A stretch of DNA of 64,000 nucleotides from CAYUQT01 sp964596165 (GTDB lineage: Bacteria; Planctomycetota; Phycisphaerae; UBA1845; JAFGLZ01). The stretch's first letter is position 1. The number at the start of each line of letters is the position of its first letter. The stretch spans positions 62,001 to 126,000 of the forward strand of contig CAZQTW010000003.1 of assembly GCA_964596165.1 (NCBI GenBank). Reading direction: 5' to 3'. Under the pieces are notes generated by a model. That model was not told the origin of the DNA. It worked only from the letters and a program-made list of their open reading frames with translations, and did no database searches. A program made the position numbers and the translations under genes. This document shows positions 52,560-61,891 of the stretch, one piece after another.

Positions 52560-54874
52560 TGGTGAAGCCCACGATAATGATTGTGGCGGTCGCGGTGGTG
52601 GTGGTGGTATTGGTCGTTGCCATCGTGGGACTGGGACGAGTCAGCCAGTCGGACCTCGATCGCGCGAAGTACGAAGCCGACCTTCACACGGAGAAGGCGA
52701 TCCGGTTGTTGGACAAGTATCAAGCGAATGTGAGCGAGATTGCCTTGCTGCGGGAACAGCTCGGTCGTCAGCTCAGCAAGGACAAAACGCCCGTGGCCGT
52801 GCCGCCCAAGGGCAACGACATGCAGGAGCTGGTGCGCGGGGCCCTGGAGGAGTTTCAGACCTTCAGCCGTGAGATGAGCAAACGCGCCAAGCAGGACCCC
52901 GGGGCGGAGCCCGTCCTCTCATTGGGTCAGAACGAGGCGCAGATCAGCCGGGGCTTGGAGGCGGCCACGAAGAAGGTCGATCAATTGATCGCCGAGAATG
53001 CCAAGTTGCTCAAGCAGGCCTTGCAGGAGGCGGACGCGGCGCTGCAGGTTCAGGTGGGCACGGCGAGCATGCGAGAGCACGTGGCCGCCAATCAGGTCAA
53101 GGCCTGCGTTCTGTATGTTCAGGGTATGGAGCGACGAAACGAATCGCTCCTGCGGCGGCTCGAATCGCAACAGGTGCGTCTACGGGCCCTGCGTCTCATC
53201 GATCAATCGGCCAGGCTTCTGGCCCGCGTGCGCGATGTGGAAGACCGCAAACCGGTTCGGTTGAAGAAGGATTTGGCGGATGAAGCGGCGGAACTGAAGA
53301 AGCGGTTGACGGCGGCTCAAGAACAGGCGGACGGGCTGAAGAAGCGGATCGACGAGATGCGCCGGCAAATCGCCGCGGCCCAAGCCGAGGCGGCGGCGGC
53401 GGGCCAAGCCCTCCAGGCCTTGGAGCAAACCGGTTATGACCCGAAGAATCCGGCCGACGTCAAGCGGTACGTCGACGAGTACTCCAAACAGGCCGCCATT
53501 CAACAGCAGGCCGCCGTGCGGACGATGGCGCTTCAGAACGGAACACTCGAGGGGGCCAAGTTGGATGATGCCCACGGCGGAGATTTCCTGGAGGACAAAT
53601 ACGTCGCCGAGCCGGGCGGAAAGGGCATGACCCCCGTCAAGGGGTTGAGCATGCTGGAGGCCGACCTGAAGGACGTGAACCAGCATGTGGCGGAAATTGA
53701 GGCGTTGCTCAAGGCGAACGTTCAGCGGACGGCGCAAACGAAGGAGCTCGAGGCTCAGTTGGCCGCGCTGGGGCAGAAACTCGGCGAGGAGAAGAAGGCC
53801 GTCGACCAACAGGTCTTGGCGGCGATGGCGGAAGCCGAGAGTCATGCGACGAAGGCGACCGAGATCGAGAACCATGCCCTTGCTCAGCTCGACAATGCGG
53901 CGAAGGCCTATGCCCAGGCATCGCGTGCGTCGGGCGGTCGCGGAGACGTGGTGTTGGCCGATCCCGCATTGAAGGAACTGGCCCGGGACAGAGACACCGA
54001 CACGGTCCTGGCGATGGACCAGGCCGACATCGCCTATTTGCAGGCCTTGGTCCACCTCCAGCGGGTCCGCGGTTTGAGCCAACAGATAGACGCGATGCGG
54101 TTGGCCGAGGCGGCCGAGATCGCCGGCCTCGACAAGGCAAGAACCGATCAGCTCGGCGGCGAGCTGGCGAAGGCCCGGGAGGCGGCACTGAAGGCGGTCG
54201 ACGATTCAATCAAGCTGGGCGAGAAGGCCCAGTTTCAGGGAAACCTCAAATGGATCGGCCAAGCGAGCATCGCAGGGGCCTATCACCTCAAATCATTGCT
54301 TGCCGAAGGGAGTGCCTCAGCCGAGGCATTGGACAAGGCGATCGACACCTATGCGGCGGCCGTTGAGAAGAAGGAGTCGAGTCCGTTCCTGAGGCCCCAC
54401 GTTCGGATGCTTGCGTACCTTCGCGCGGGCGGCGGGGTCCAGAGCCGTCCGTCGGCATCTCGACCGGCGACGGGGACAGCCACCCAGCCGGGTTCTCAGC
54501 CCGCGGGGGCGACGGCGTTCAATCCCATCGCTGCCTCAAAGCAGGTTATTGAGTTCTTGGCGACAGGGCAATTCGATGCGGTGGCAAAGCAATTCAACGC
54601 CGAAATGAAGGCCAAGCTGAGCGTCCAGATGCTCGGTGAAACCTGGAAAACGGTGGTCGCCCAGGTCGGCGCCTTCGAGAAACCGCTCAAGACCCAGGCG
54701 GCACAGGCGCAGGACATGAGAATCGTCATGACCACCTGCAAGTTTGCCAAGGCGGAGATGGAGATCATGGTCGCTTACGACAAAGCCGATCTGATCGCCG
54801 GACTCTTCATTCAGCCGCCGGGTGAGGCGGCGCCGGGAACACCTCCGGCGGCCGGAGTCCCCAAGTCCAAGTGA
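52559..54874 (+). CDS. Large coiled-coil membrane protein with C-terminal DUF3887-like domain
   Basis: 771 residues. One N-terminal hydrophobic segment (about 5-25, a Val/Ala-rich helix) anchors it; residues 30 to about 600 are almost entirely charged heptad-type coiled coil with long AEAAAAGQALQALEQ-like stretches. A Thr/Ser/Pro-rich linker (about 635-660) leads to a C-terminal domain (about 662-755: VIEFLATGQFDAVAKQF, LGETWKTVVAQVGAF) resembling DUF3887. ATG 52559 has AGGAG at five bases. It could be a structural envelope protein; that is inference from coiled-coil and anchor. Coupled to the preceding gene. Confidence 0.72.
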   Translation: MVKPTIMIVAVAVVVVVLVVAIVGLGRVSQSDLDRAKYEADLHTEKAIRLLDKYQANVSEIALLREQLGRQLSKDKTPVAVPPKGNDMQELVRGALEEFQTFSREMSKRAKQDPGAEPVLSLGQNEAQISRGLEAATKKVDQLIAENAKLLKQALQEADAALQVQVGTASMREHVAANQVKACVLYVQGMERRNESLLRRLESQQVRLRALRLIDQSARLLARVRDVEDRKPVRLKKDLADEAAELKKRLTAAQEQADGLKKRIDEMRRQIAAAQAEAAAAGQALQALEQTGYDPKNPADVKRYVDEYSKQAAIQQQAAVRTMALQNGTLEGAKLDDAHGGDFLEDKYVAEPGGKGMTPVKGLSMLEADLKDVNQHVAEIEALLKANVQRTAQTKELEAQLAALGQKLGEEKKAVDQQVLAAMAEAESHATKATEIENHALAQLDNAAKAYAQASRASGGRGDVVLADPALKELARDRDTDTVLAMDQADIAYLQALVHLQRVRGLSQQIDAMRLAEAAEIAGLDKARTDQLGGELAKAREAALKAVDDSIKLGEKAQFQGNLKWIGQASIAGAYHLKSLLAEGSASAEALDKAIDTYAAAVEKKESSPFLRPHVRMLAYLRAGGGVQSRPSASRPATGTATQPGSQPAGATAFNPIAASKQVIEFLATGQFDAVAKQFNAEMKAKLSVQMLGETWKTVVAQVGAFEKPLKTQAAQAQDMRIVMTTCKFAKAEMEIMVAYDKADLIAGLFIQPPGEAAPGTPPAAGVPKSK

Positions 54875-54920
54875 GGTCCCGCCTGCCGCGGGCATTGTCA
54901 GGGTTCGTGGAGTCTCGGCC

Positions 54921-55118
54921 GTGGCCGAAAAACCACATGACGATCATGATCCTTGGCAGGCCGCTGTTGATGAGGGCATTGACGTCAGCCAACTCGAATA
55001 CCTGCTCAGTCTGACCCCCGAGGAGCGTCTTAAGCGTCACGGGCAATGCCTGGCGCTCGTCCGGGCCATGCGTCAGGCGGGCATCGACTACTATGGGTTC
55101 GACCCCTCGAAATCCTGA
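54921..55118 (+). CDS. Small partner protein of the nucleotidyltransferase gene
   Basis: 65 residues from GTG 54921 (TGGAG eight bases upstream). Acidic N-terminus, then ISQ/VSQLEYLLSLTPEERLKRHGQCLAL, a helix pattern seen in small proteins encoded directly before a nucleotidyltransferase in many bacteria. The reading frame ends at 55118, 72 bases inside the next open frame. This may be one half of a two-gene toxin-antitoxin-like module. An in-frame start further upstream at 54822 is unlikely because it lies inside the preceding gene. Confidence 0.6.
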   Translation: MAEKPHDDHDPWQAAVDEGIDVSQLEYLLSLTPEERLKRHGQCLALVRAMRQAGIDYYGFDPSKS

Positions 55119-55582
55119 AGCGCCTCAAGGATGCTGATGTGGATTTTGTCATCGTAGGCGGCCTTGCCGGCGTGGCGCATGGATTCTCGTATGTCACGGA
55201 AGACGTGGACGTCTGTGCCCCGTTGAACCCATCAAACGTGCGGAAGATCATTCTGGCGCTCAGGGGATTGAGTCCGTGTTTTCGCATGACGCCTCACCGC
55301 CGACCCCTGCCGGATACCCCTGAAGGCTTGGCAGGATTCAAGAGCCTCTACTTGGTGGCCGACTGGGGTCAGGTTGATTTCCTGTCTGAGATCACGGGTG
55401 CGGGTGGCTACAATGATGTGTTACGCCAGTCGATCGCCCTTGACATTGAAGGCCTCGAGTATCGGGTGCTAAGCATCGACGCATTGATCCAAGCCAAGAG
55501 GGCCCTCGGGCGCCCTAAGGATCTCCGTGTGGACCTGGAACTCGAGGCGATCCGCCGACGGCTATGGCCCGACGAGGGTTAG
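55046..55582 (+). CDS. Nucleotidyltransferase family protein (AbiEii/MNT-like)
   Basis: Polymerase-beta-fold nucleotidyltransferase domain: VIVGGLAGVAHGFSYVTEDVDVC contains the G-G-x(n)-G then D-x-D (EDVDV) catalytic pattern, followed by a helical half. Length 178 from ATG 55046, but the first 20 residues overlap the preceding gene in another frame and have no family likeness; the family fold begins at about residue 21 (LEILKRLKDADVDFV). A non-standard start close to 55115 cannot be excluded. Pairing with the preceding 65-residue gene fits a TA-like unit. Confidence 0.75.
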   Translation: MPGARPGHASGGHRLLWVRPLEILKRLKDADVDFVIVGGLAGVAHGFSYVTEDVDVCAPLNPSNVRKIILALRGLSPCFRMTPHRRPLPDTPEGLAGFKSLYLVADWGQVDFLSEITGAGGYNDVLRQSIALDIEGLEYRVLSIDALIQAKRALGRPKDLRVDLELEAIRRRLWPDEG

Positions 55583-55708
55583 GATCGGCAGGGTCTGTCG
55601 GAGAAGGCTATCCCCGTGATGCCCGGTTCCAAGCCTACGTGGTCTTGAGCGTCGGACGCGCCATGTAGCCCCTTGCGAACAAGCTTTTTCTCTGCTATCA
55701 GGCCTGTC

Positions 55709-56206
55709 ATGTCGGACGCGATGACCCGGTTTGGAGTGGGACCTGAATTCTCACTCCTTTCGGCTGGCTGTCTGATTGTGGCGACCGGGCTGCGGCTTGC
55801 GTGGCCAGATCTGTTCCGCATTGACTTCGTACCCTACAAGCTCTTGGTTGCTATCGGGGTTGTCCTGATTGCGATCGGGCTTCCGTTCTACATCATGGCT
55901 GTCATGACCGTCATGAAGGCATTCGATGCCGGCAGACTGTGCACGCATAGCGTCTTCAGATGCTGCCGGCATCCGGTGTATGCGTCCTGGGTGGTGTTCC
56001 TCGTGCCCGGAATCGTTCTTCTGATGAATTCGTGGGTTGGCCTTATCGTGCCGGTTGTCATGTACGTTCTGCTGCGGCTGCTCGTTCGCCGGGAGGAGGC
56101 CTATCTCGAGCAGCGGTTCGGCGACGAATACTGTGCCTATCGCGATCGCGTGCCGCCGGTGGCGCCGCTTGGATGGCTGAGAGGGTCTGGAAAAGGCTCG
56201 GACTGA
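55709..56206 (+). CDS. Membrane methyltransferase of the isoprenylcysteine/phospholipid methyltransferase type
   Basis: 165 residues with about four or five hydrophobic segments. The C-terminal signature is CRHPVYASWVVFLVPGI, then RREEAYLEQRFGDEYCAYRDRV, which matches the RHP...EE..L...G..Y..Y pattern of ICMT/PEMT-like membrane methyltransferases that bind SAM there. ATG 55709 is chosen, close to ATG 55721; the ORF also runs back to 55673. Substrate could be a lipid or a small molecule. It stands alone between the nucleotidyltransferase and the zinc-ribbon gene. Confidence 0.78.
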   Translation: MSDAMTRFGVGPEFSLLSAGCLIVATGLRLAWPDLFRIDFVPYKLLVAIGVVLIAIGLPFYIMAVMTVMKAFDAGRLCTHSVFRCCRHPVYASWVVFLVPGIVLLMNSWVGLIVPVVMYVLLRLLVRREEAYLEQRFGDEYCAYRDRVPPVAPLGWLRGSGKGSD

Positions 56207-56420
56207 ATCCGATTGGATCAACGAATGAGATTGCCGCCGTGAGGGCGGGGCTTTGGCAGAGGGGGTATCTCGGCTCGAAGATCGTGGCCCGCGAGGCGTC
56301 GACAAGCTCCCTTCGGGTCCGAGCCTCAGGGTTGAGGACAGTCAAGGGGACGCTCGCCCTCCCCAAGAAACGTCAACCGATTTGCGACAGGGTGGTAGTA
56401 GTGCTCTCGAAGGCATGCCC

Positions 56421-57869
56421 ATGTTCACTCAATGGCTCTATGTAGATGAGCTGCGGTTGGCCTGGTATTTCCAGCAGGGGCTGGCGGGGGTCGTGCTGCT
56501 GATCGGGCTGGTGCTGATCCGTCGGGGGGTGTGGCCCCGGCGGATCGGCGACACGCCGTACTGCCGCACATGCGGCTACAACCTGACGGACCGGGTTAGC
56601 GATCGATGTCCTGAGTGCGGTACGCCGCTGTCGCAAAAGGCAATCGTTCACGGCGAACGCCAACGTCGCCCCGCGTTCATAGCCGTAGGGGCCATCGTAG
56701 CCGTGGGGGCGGCCACGTGGTTGCTCCTTCCGCTGCGAACCGTCAAATGGTACCGATACCGTCCGACGGCCTGGGTCATTGCCGACGCCCAATCCACGAT
56801 CCCCATGAAGGCCGGTAGGGCGTTGTTCGAGTTGGATAGTCGCATCACGGCCGGTCACCTCTCCGCCGAGCAACGAACGATGCTGATCGACTACTGCCTG
56901 AGACAGCAGCTTGCGGACCCCCTGAGCCCTACCGCCGGAGACTGTATCCACGCGCTCGGTCGATGGCACAAGGCAGGTGTTCTCTCACCATTGCAGGAGG
57001 CGACGTTCTTCGAACAGATGATGAAGGCGACACTGCGCGTTCGGCCGACGGTGTTGGAGGGGGAGCCGTTACCCTTTGTCCTGGCATGCCATTCACGGGC
57101 TCCCTTCGCGTTTGAGTGCGTGTTGATCTGTGAAAAGGTGTTGATCGACGGCCGGGCGGTTCCCGACGGCCTCTGGTCTCGGCAGATCCCGGAACGCCAG
57201 ACGGTATTCTCCTTGAACAACGAACCGCAGTTGAGAAACGGCAACCTTCCGTGCGGGACGCCCGGGTCCCACAATCTGACCGTGTCGATGCGAATGGAGG
57301 TCCATACCTCGCACGATATGCTTCGGGTCGTGCGGGCCAGTTCCGACGCCGAAAAGACGCCGGCTACCTCTGTCTATGCGAAGGCGATCGTACTTGAGGC
57401 CCCCTTCGAGGTGTTGTCGACCGAGCCGCCGGACTACATCAAGCGGGTTAAGGACCCTACCTTGGGCGAGCACATTCGATCGTACGTCGAGATCCACGGC
57501 CTCGGCCTTCAGCGTGAGTCAGAGGCGATCTTTTGCGGTGATCTGTCGATCGAACGCCCACCGGTGGATGTGGCCTTCGAGGCATTCGCCCGCATCGACG
57601 GCGAGGAGCATCGACTGGGTTACATCCATCAACGGAAGGGGGAGGCCACAGCCGCGCGCCTGGGCTTTGATGTAAGACTGAGTAAGCCGCCCCCGCAGTC
57701 CTATGACATCATCCTTCGCAGCAGCGAGCGAGCGGCACGCGGTTCGGTCGACCTGTTCGAGATCTGGGAGGGGCAATTGCTCTTCAAGGACCTGCCGTTG
57801 AAGACACGGCGAGTGTATCCGCTGACATTGCCGACGCTGCCCAGCCGTCCGACCACGCGGGCGAGGTGA
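56421..57869 (+). CDS. Membrane protein with zinc ribbon, hypothetical
   Basis: 482 residues from ATG 56421 (GAAGG at seven bases; ATG 56415 is also possible). After a first membrane helix (about 18-37) comes YCRTCGYNL, then CPECG, a four-Cys zinc ribbon at about 45-65 of the kind typical of Phycisphaerae proteins, and then a second membrane helix (about 85-105). The remaining 370 residues are soluble and form no recognised domain. The protein is probably exposed on the outer side of the inner membrane after the second helix. Function unknown. Confidence 0.65.
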   Translation: MFTQWLYVDELRLAWYFQQGLAGVVLLIGLVLIRRGVWPRRIGDTPYCRTCGYNLTDRVSDRCPECGTPLSQKAIVHGERQRRPAFIAVGAIVAVGAATWLLLPLRTVKWYRYRPTAWVIADAQSTIPMKAGRALFELDSRITAGHLSAEQRTMLIDYCLRQQLADPLSPTAGDCIHALGRWHKAGVLSPLQEATFFEQMMKATLRVRPTVLEGEPLPFVLACHSRAPFAFECVLICEKVLIDGRAVPDGLWSRQIPERQTVFSLNNEPQLRNGNLPCGTPGSHNLTVSMRMEVHTSHDMLRVVRASSDAEKTPATSVYAKAIVLEAPFEVLSTEPPDYIKRVKDPTLGEHIRSYVEIHGLGLQRESEAIFCGDLSIERPPVDVAFEAFARIDGEEHRLGYIHQRKGEATAARLGFDVRLSKPPPQSYDIILRSSERAARGSVDLFEIWEGQLLFKDLPLKTRRVYPLTLPTLPSRPTTRAR

Positions 57870-58236
57870 TGACGCGGAACATCGGGTATCGGCTGTCGGG
57901 CATGAGGTGAGGCACGACGGTCAAGTGGATGAGTATTCGTAGGGCGGGTCTTGCCCGCCGAGGCTACAAAACGGCGAAGGTCCTCAGGTGAGTTGAACCC
58001 GCCCAACGCGGCTATCGCGGCATTCCGTTGAGATGGGTATGATGCGGACCTGTATGTTTAAGCCGGGCCGTCCTCGGCCCGGTTGTCCGGACGGAGGACG
58101 GCTCGACTGAGCTCGTCGAAGGCCGTCCGGCTCGGAGGATGGATCGTCCGTTGATTCGGGTACTGCAAGCCACCGGCTCGACGCGATTGAACGAACTGGA
58201 AGGGTGGGAAGGAATCACACGGAAAGTGAGGATAAG
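57870..58236. other. Intergenic region with GC-rich hairpins, no gene
   Basis: About 370 bases. GGCGGG (57943-57948) pairs with CCCGCC (57954-57959) in a TTGCCCGCC hairpin, and CCGGGCCG (58063-58070) pairs perfectly with CGGCCCGG (58075-58082) around TCCT. Words such as GTCCGGCTCGG repeat at 58113-58140 and resemble those at 12788-12890, so a dispersed repeat family may be present. No gene or clear promoter was seen. Confidence 0.55.
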
Positions 58237-61200
58237 GTGAACGGCTACTATAGAAACCCAACTCTGGCAGTGGTCTTCCTGGCGTTTTCTGTTACCCCGG
58301 TGAGTTTCGCGGCCCAGACAGCGACCGACGATTACCTCAGTGGATCGCTGCTCTATCGCATCTGGACGAGCACGCAGGCGTGGGGCGAACTCGGGATCAA
58401 TACGTGTACCCATGCGCCCGGCATCAAGCCACAGCCACTCAAGATCTGCGATAAGACATATGATAAGGGGCTTGGCCATCACGCCAATGGCGAGATCTTC
58501 ATCGTGCTCGACGGCGAATATGCCACGTTCGAGGCGGAGATCGGCGTCCAAAAACAGGCACAGAACATCGGGACGGTGGTTTTCCAGGTTTTTGTCGGCG
58601 ACGAGAAGCGCTTCGACAGCGGCGTCATGCGCGAAAGCGACCCCGCTCGCAAGATCAGCGTTCCCATTGCCGGGGCCGAGGACATGCGCCTGGTCGTTAC
58701 CGATGCCGGCGACGGCATCACGTGCGACTGCGCGAACTGGGCCAACGCCCGACTGATCCGCGACCCGAATGCCAAGGCCAGACCCGCCGAGGCCAGGCGA
58801 ACGCTCGACGCCGCGCCGTTCGGCCGGGTGGTGACATGGGATCCGGCCCGCAGCGACGGCAGCCATGCCAACCGCGTCCAGGAGTTTCGCACGGAAGACA
58901 TCTTCACGGAAACCGATGTCCTGCCGACGGCCGACGGTATGTACCCCGTGCCCGTCGCCCGAGATGGCCGCGGCTGCATCGGCCTGCAGTGGATGGAGCG
59001 GCGGCTGATCCGGGAATTCGGCATCCAGTTTGCCGACGCGGCCAAGATGCCGAAACCCGAAGGGGCCCAGATCCAGGTCTGGGTCGGCGAGTCGGTCTGG
59101 CAGGGCAACTTCCTACCGCTCAAGGGGGCCATCACCGCGGGCGAAGGCCGGTGGACGGCGACGCTGGACCCTCGCGATAACCCGGACTGCCGCAAGGGCA
59201 TCTGGAAGGTGCGATGGATCTTTCCGTCGGCCAACGGGCCCGTAGCCGTTCGCGGTCTTTCGGCCATCACACGCACGACGACGGAGACCGTCGAGTTGAC
59301 CCTCGAGCCGGCAAAACCCTTGCCCGGCGAGAAAGGGCGGATCGATATCCACAACGGTGAAATCGCGTCGGCCGAGGGGGGGGCGCCGATTCGCGGAGTC
59401 GACTGGGACCTGGCCAAGCCGCTGTCGCTGAACGTTCGCTATACCAAGCCGAGATTGTGGAAGCCCGACCGGACCGTCCTGCGATTGCGATTACCCGGTG
59501 GGGCGGTGGGGGTGGCCGTCGATGATGTACTGGCCAACGGGTGCGTGTGGGTGCCGGAGCCGGGTGTGTTTGTCGCCCACGGCCAGGCGGCCAAGGATGG
59601 GCTCGCTGCGTATCTCAAGAAGATCGAGGGACGTAAGACAGTCCTTCAGCAGGTTCGCGAAATGCCTGACCAAACGTTCGAACAAGCGATGGCCAAGGTG
59701 CATCGCGACGTCCAGAACAACGGGCCGGTGCTGCTTTCGCTGGCGTGCGACAACCACAAGTTCGTCGTGAATCGGAACGGCCAAATCGAGTGGCAGCCGG
59801 ATGCCGAGGCGACCGCGCATCAGCCGGACGCCTTCGCGCTCTATTCGCGGCATCTGCGCGTCCGATTCGGCGCGGGTAAGAACGCCGAGTTGACCCGCCA
59901 CACCGACGGCGGTTGGCTGCCGATACCGGTCACGACGGCGAAGGTGGGAGACATCGTCTACACGCAGCGGACGTTTGTCGCGCCGTCTGACAAGGCGCCG
60001 GCGCGGCAGTCCATCGATTGTCTGAGGCGGCCGGGGGTCTGCGTGGTGGAGTTTGCGGCGAAGAACGCGGGCTCGGCCGCTGCGGAGGCGTCGCTTGTCC
60101 TGACGTTCATCGCCGACGCCAAGAAGGACCAGCCGGCGGAGGTGACCGCCGTCGACGGCGGCGTGGTTGTCTCATGCGATGGGCGTCTGTTGGCCTATGC
60201 GGATACGAGCCGCTTGGGGACGGCCAACATCGAGATCAAGTCAGGTACCCTGACGCTGACCGGCCAAATGAACGCCGGGGACGAGGCCAAGGGCGCCGTC
60301 TATATCCCCACCTGGGCGATGAAGTCTGGTGAGTCCGTTTCGCTGGGCAAAGTCGAATCGCTGCGAACGGCGGTTGAGGAGTACTGGAACGGCATCCTCG
60401 CACCGGCGATGCAGGTGAAGATTCCGGATACGTTGCTTTCGAACCTCATCCGCGCGTCGCAGGTCCACTGCCTGATCGCCGCCCGGAATGAGGCCAATGG
60501 GCAGCGGATTTCGCCGTGGATCGCCTCGCTCTCCTACGGGCCGCTCGAGAGCGAGGCCAATTCCATCATCATCGGCATGGGCGGAATGGGGCACTTGGAT
60601 TTCGCGAGGCGGTCGTTGGATTTCTTCATCAAGCGGTACAGTCCGGCGGGGTACCTAACCACCGGCTACACGCTGATCGGGACGGGCTGGCACCTGTGGG
60701 CTCTCGCCCGCTATGCCGACCTCGCCCAGGACACGGCGTGGCTGAAGCAGAACGGTCCCGAGGTCGGCCGCGTCTGTCGTTGGATCACGCAACAGCGCGA
60801 GAAGATGAAGCACATCAATGCGCGGCTTGAGAAAGTGCCTGAGTACGGTCTTATGCCGCCGGGCGTCGTGGCCGACTGGAACGTCTTTGCGTATCGCGTC
60901 TACGCACTGGGCCACTACTACGCGGGTCTGGCCAATGCCGCCAGGGTCCTGGCTGCCGCCGGCTACCCCGGGGCCGATGAGCTGTGCAGGAACGCCGAGG
61001 AATTCCGGCAGGAGATTCAGCGGGCGTGGCGATGGGCGCAGGGCAACAGCCCGGCGTTGGCGCTGGCCAACGGGACGTGGGTGCCCGCCGATCCGTCGAT
61101 GATCAACTGTCTGGATCGCGTGAACAACATCTACCCGGGTGAGGACGGCAACCGGAGTTGGGCGTCGGACGTCGAGATCGGGGCGCACCATCTCGTGGCC

Positions 61201-61884
61201 AACGGCGTGTTCGATGCGATGAGTCGCGAGGCGACATGGATGCTGGACCGGCTCGAAGACGTCGAGTTTCTCGGGACCGGCATGGGTGAATACAAGGCCG
61301 AGGAAAACCACAAGGACTGGTTCAGCCTGGGCGGGTTCGCGAAGATCCAGCCTTACTATGGCCGGACGGCCGACGTCTATGCGATGCGCGACGACGTAAA
61401 GCCCTATATCCGGGCCTATTTCAACGGGATCTGCACGCTGTTCAACACCGAGGTAATGACGTTCTGGGAACACTTCCACAACCTGGGCGCGTGGAACAAA
61501 ACACATGAGACCGGCGGGTTCCTGAACCAGACGCGTCTGATGTTCGTGATGGAGCGGGGCGATGAGCTGTGGCTGGCGCCGTTCGTGACGAACAATTGGC
61601 AGAAGGACGGCATGACCGTCTCCGTCCGCAATGCCCCGACCCACTTCGGGCCGGTCGGCTACCACGTCACGTCGGCCGCACAGGCCGGCTCGATCGAGGC
61701 GACGATCGAATCGCCGAAGCGGGCCGTACCGAAGGCGATTGTCATTCGGATGCGGCACCCGGAGGGCAAACCGATGCGGGCGGTCAAGGTGAACGGCGTC
61801 GAGCACAAGGGGTTCGACGCGGCCCGCGAAATCGTGCGGATCGAGAAGCCGGAAGGTACCGTTGCAGTGCGAGCGGAATACTGA
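58237..61884 (+). CDS. Very large exported NPCBM-domain protein, probable carbohydrate-active enzyme
   Basis: 1215 residues from GTG 58237 (GAGGA a few bases upstream; an upstream GTG 58204 is less likely). A signal peptide ends around SFAAQTA. Residues about 40-190 form an NPCBM/NEW2-type carbohydrate-binding domain, with LYRIWTSTQAWGELGINT and KGLGHHANGEIFI. The middle is beta-rich. The C-terminal part (about 760-1130) is a helical toroid-type region with repeated aromatic and acidic motifs such as DWNVFAYRVYALGHYYAGL and NHKDWFSLGGFAK that resembles catalytic domains of (alpha/alpha)6 glycoside hydrolases. Which substrate it acts on is unknown. No sulfatase or transporter partner adjoins it. 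Confidence 0.72.
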   Translation: MNGYYRNPTLAVVFLAFSVTPVSFAAQTATDDYLSGSLLYRIWTSTQAWGELGINTCTHAPGIKPQPLKICDKTYDKGLGHHANGEIFIVLDGEYATFEAEIGVQKQAQNIGTVVFQVFVGDEKRFDSGVMRESDPARKISVPIAGAEDMRLVVTDAGDGITCDCANWANARLIRDPNAKARPAEARRTLDAAPFGRVVTWDPARSDGSHANRVQEFRTEDIFTETDVLPTADGMYPVPVARDGRGCIGLQWMERRLIREFGIQFADAAKMPKPEGAQIQVWVGESVWQGNFLPLKGAITAGEGRWTATLDPRDNPDCRKGIWKVRWIFPSANGPVAVRGLSAITRTTTETVELTLEPAKPLPGEKGRIDIHNGEIASAEGGAPIRGVDWDLAKPLSLNVRYTKPRLWKPDRTVLRLRLPGGAVGVAVDDVLANGCVWVPEPGVFVAHGQAAKDGLAAYLKKIEGRKTVLQQVREMPDQTFEQAMAKVHRDVQNNGPVLLSLACDNHKFVVNRNGQIEWQPDAEATAHQPDAFALYSRHLRVRFGAGKNAELTRHTDGGWLPIPVTTAKVGDIVYTQRTFVAPSDKAPARQSIDCLRRPGVCVVEFAAKNAGSAAAEASLVLTFIADAKKDQPAEVTAVDGGVVVSCDGRLLAYADTSRLGTANIEIKSGTLTLTGQMNAGDEAKGAVYIPTWAMKSGESVSLGKVESLRTAVEEYWNGILAPAMQVKIPDTLLSNLIRASQVHCLIAARNEANGQRISPWIASLSYGPLESEANSIIIGMGGMGHLDFARRSLDFFIKRYSPAGYLTTGYTLIGTGWHLWALARYADLAQDTAWLKQNGPEVGRVCRWITQQREKMKHINARLEKVPEYGLMPPGVVADWNVFAYRVYALGHYYAGLANAARVLAAAGYPGADELCRNAEEFRQEIQRAWRWAQGNSPALALANGTWVPADPSMINCLDRVNNIYPGEDGNRSWASDVEIGAHHLVANGVFDAMSREATWMLDRLEDVEFLGTGMGEYKAEENHKDWFSLGGFAKIQPYYGRTADVYAMRDDVKPYIRAYFNGICTLFNTEVMTFWEHFHNLGAWNKTHETGGFLNQTRLMFVMERGDELWLAPFVTNNWQKDGMTVSVRNAPTHFGPVGYHVTSAAQAGSIEATIESPKRAVPKAIVIRMRHPEGKPMRAVKVNGVEHKGFDAAREIVRIEKPEGTVAVRAEY

Positions 61885-61891
61885 GGTAAAG

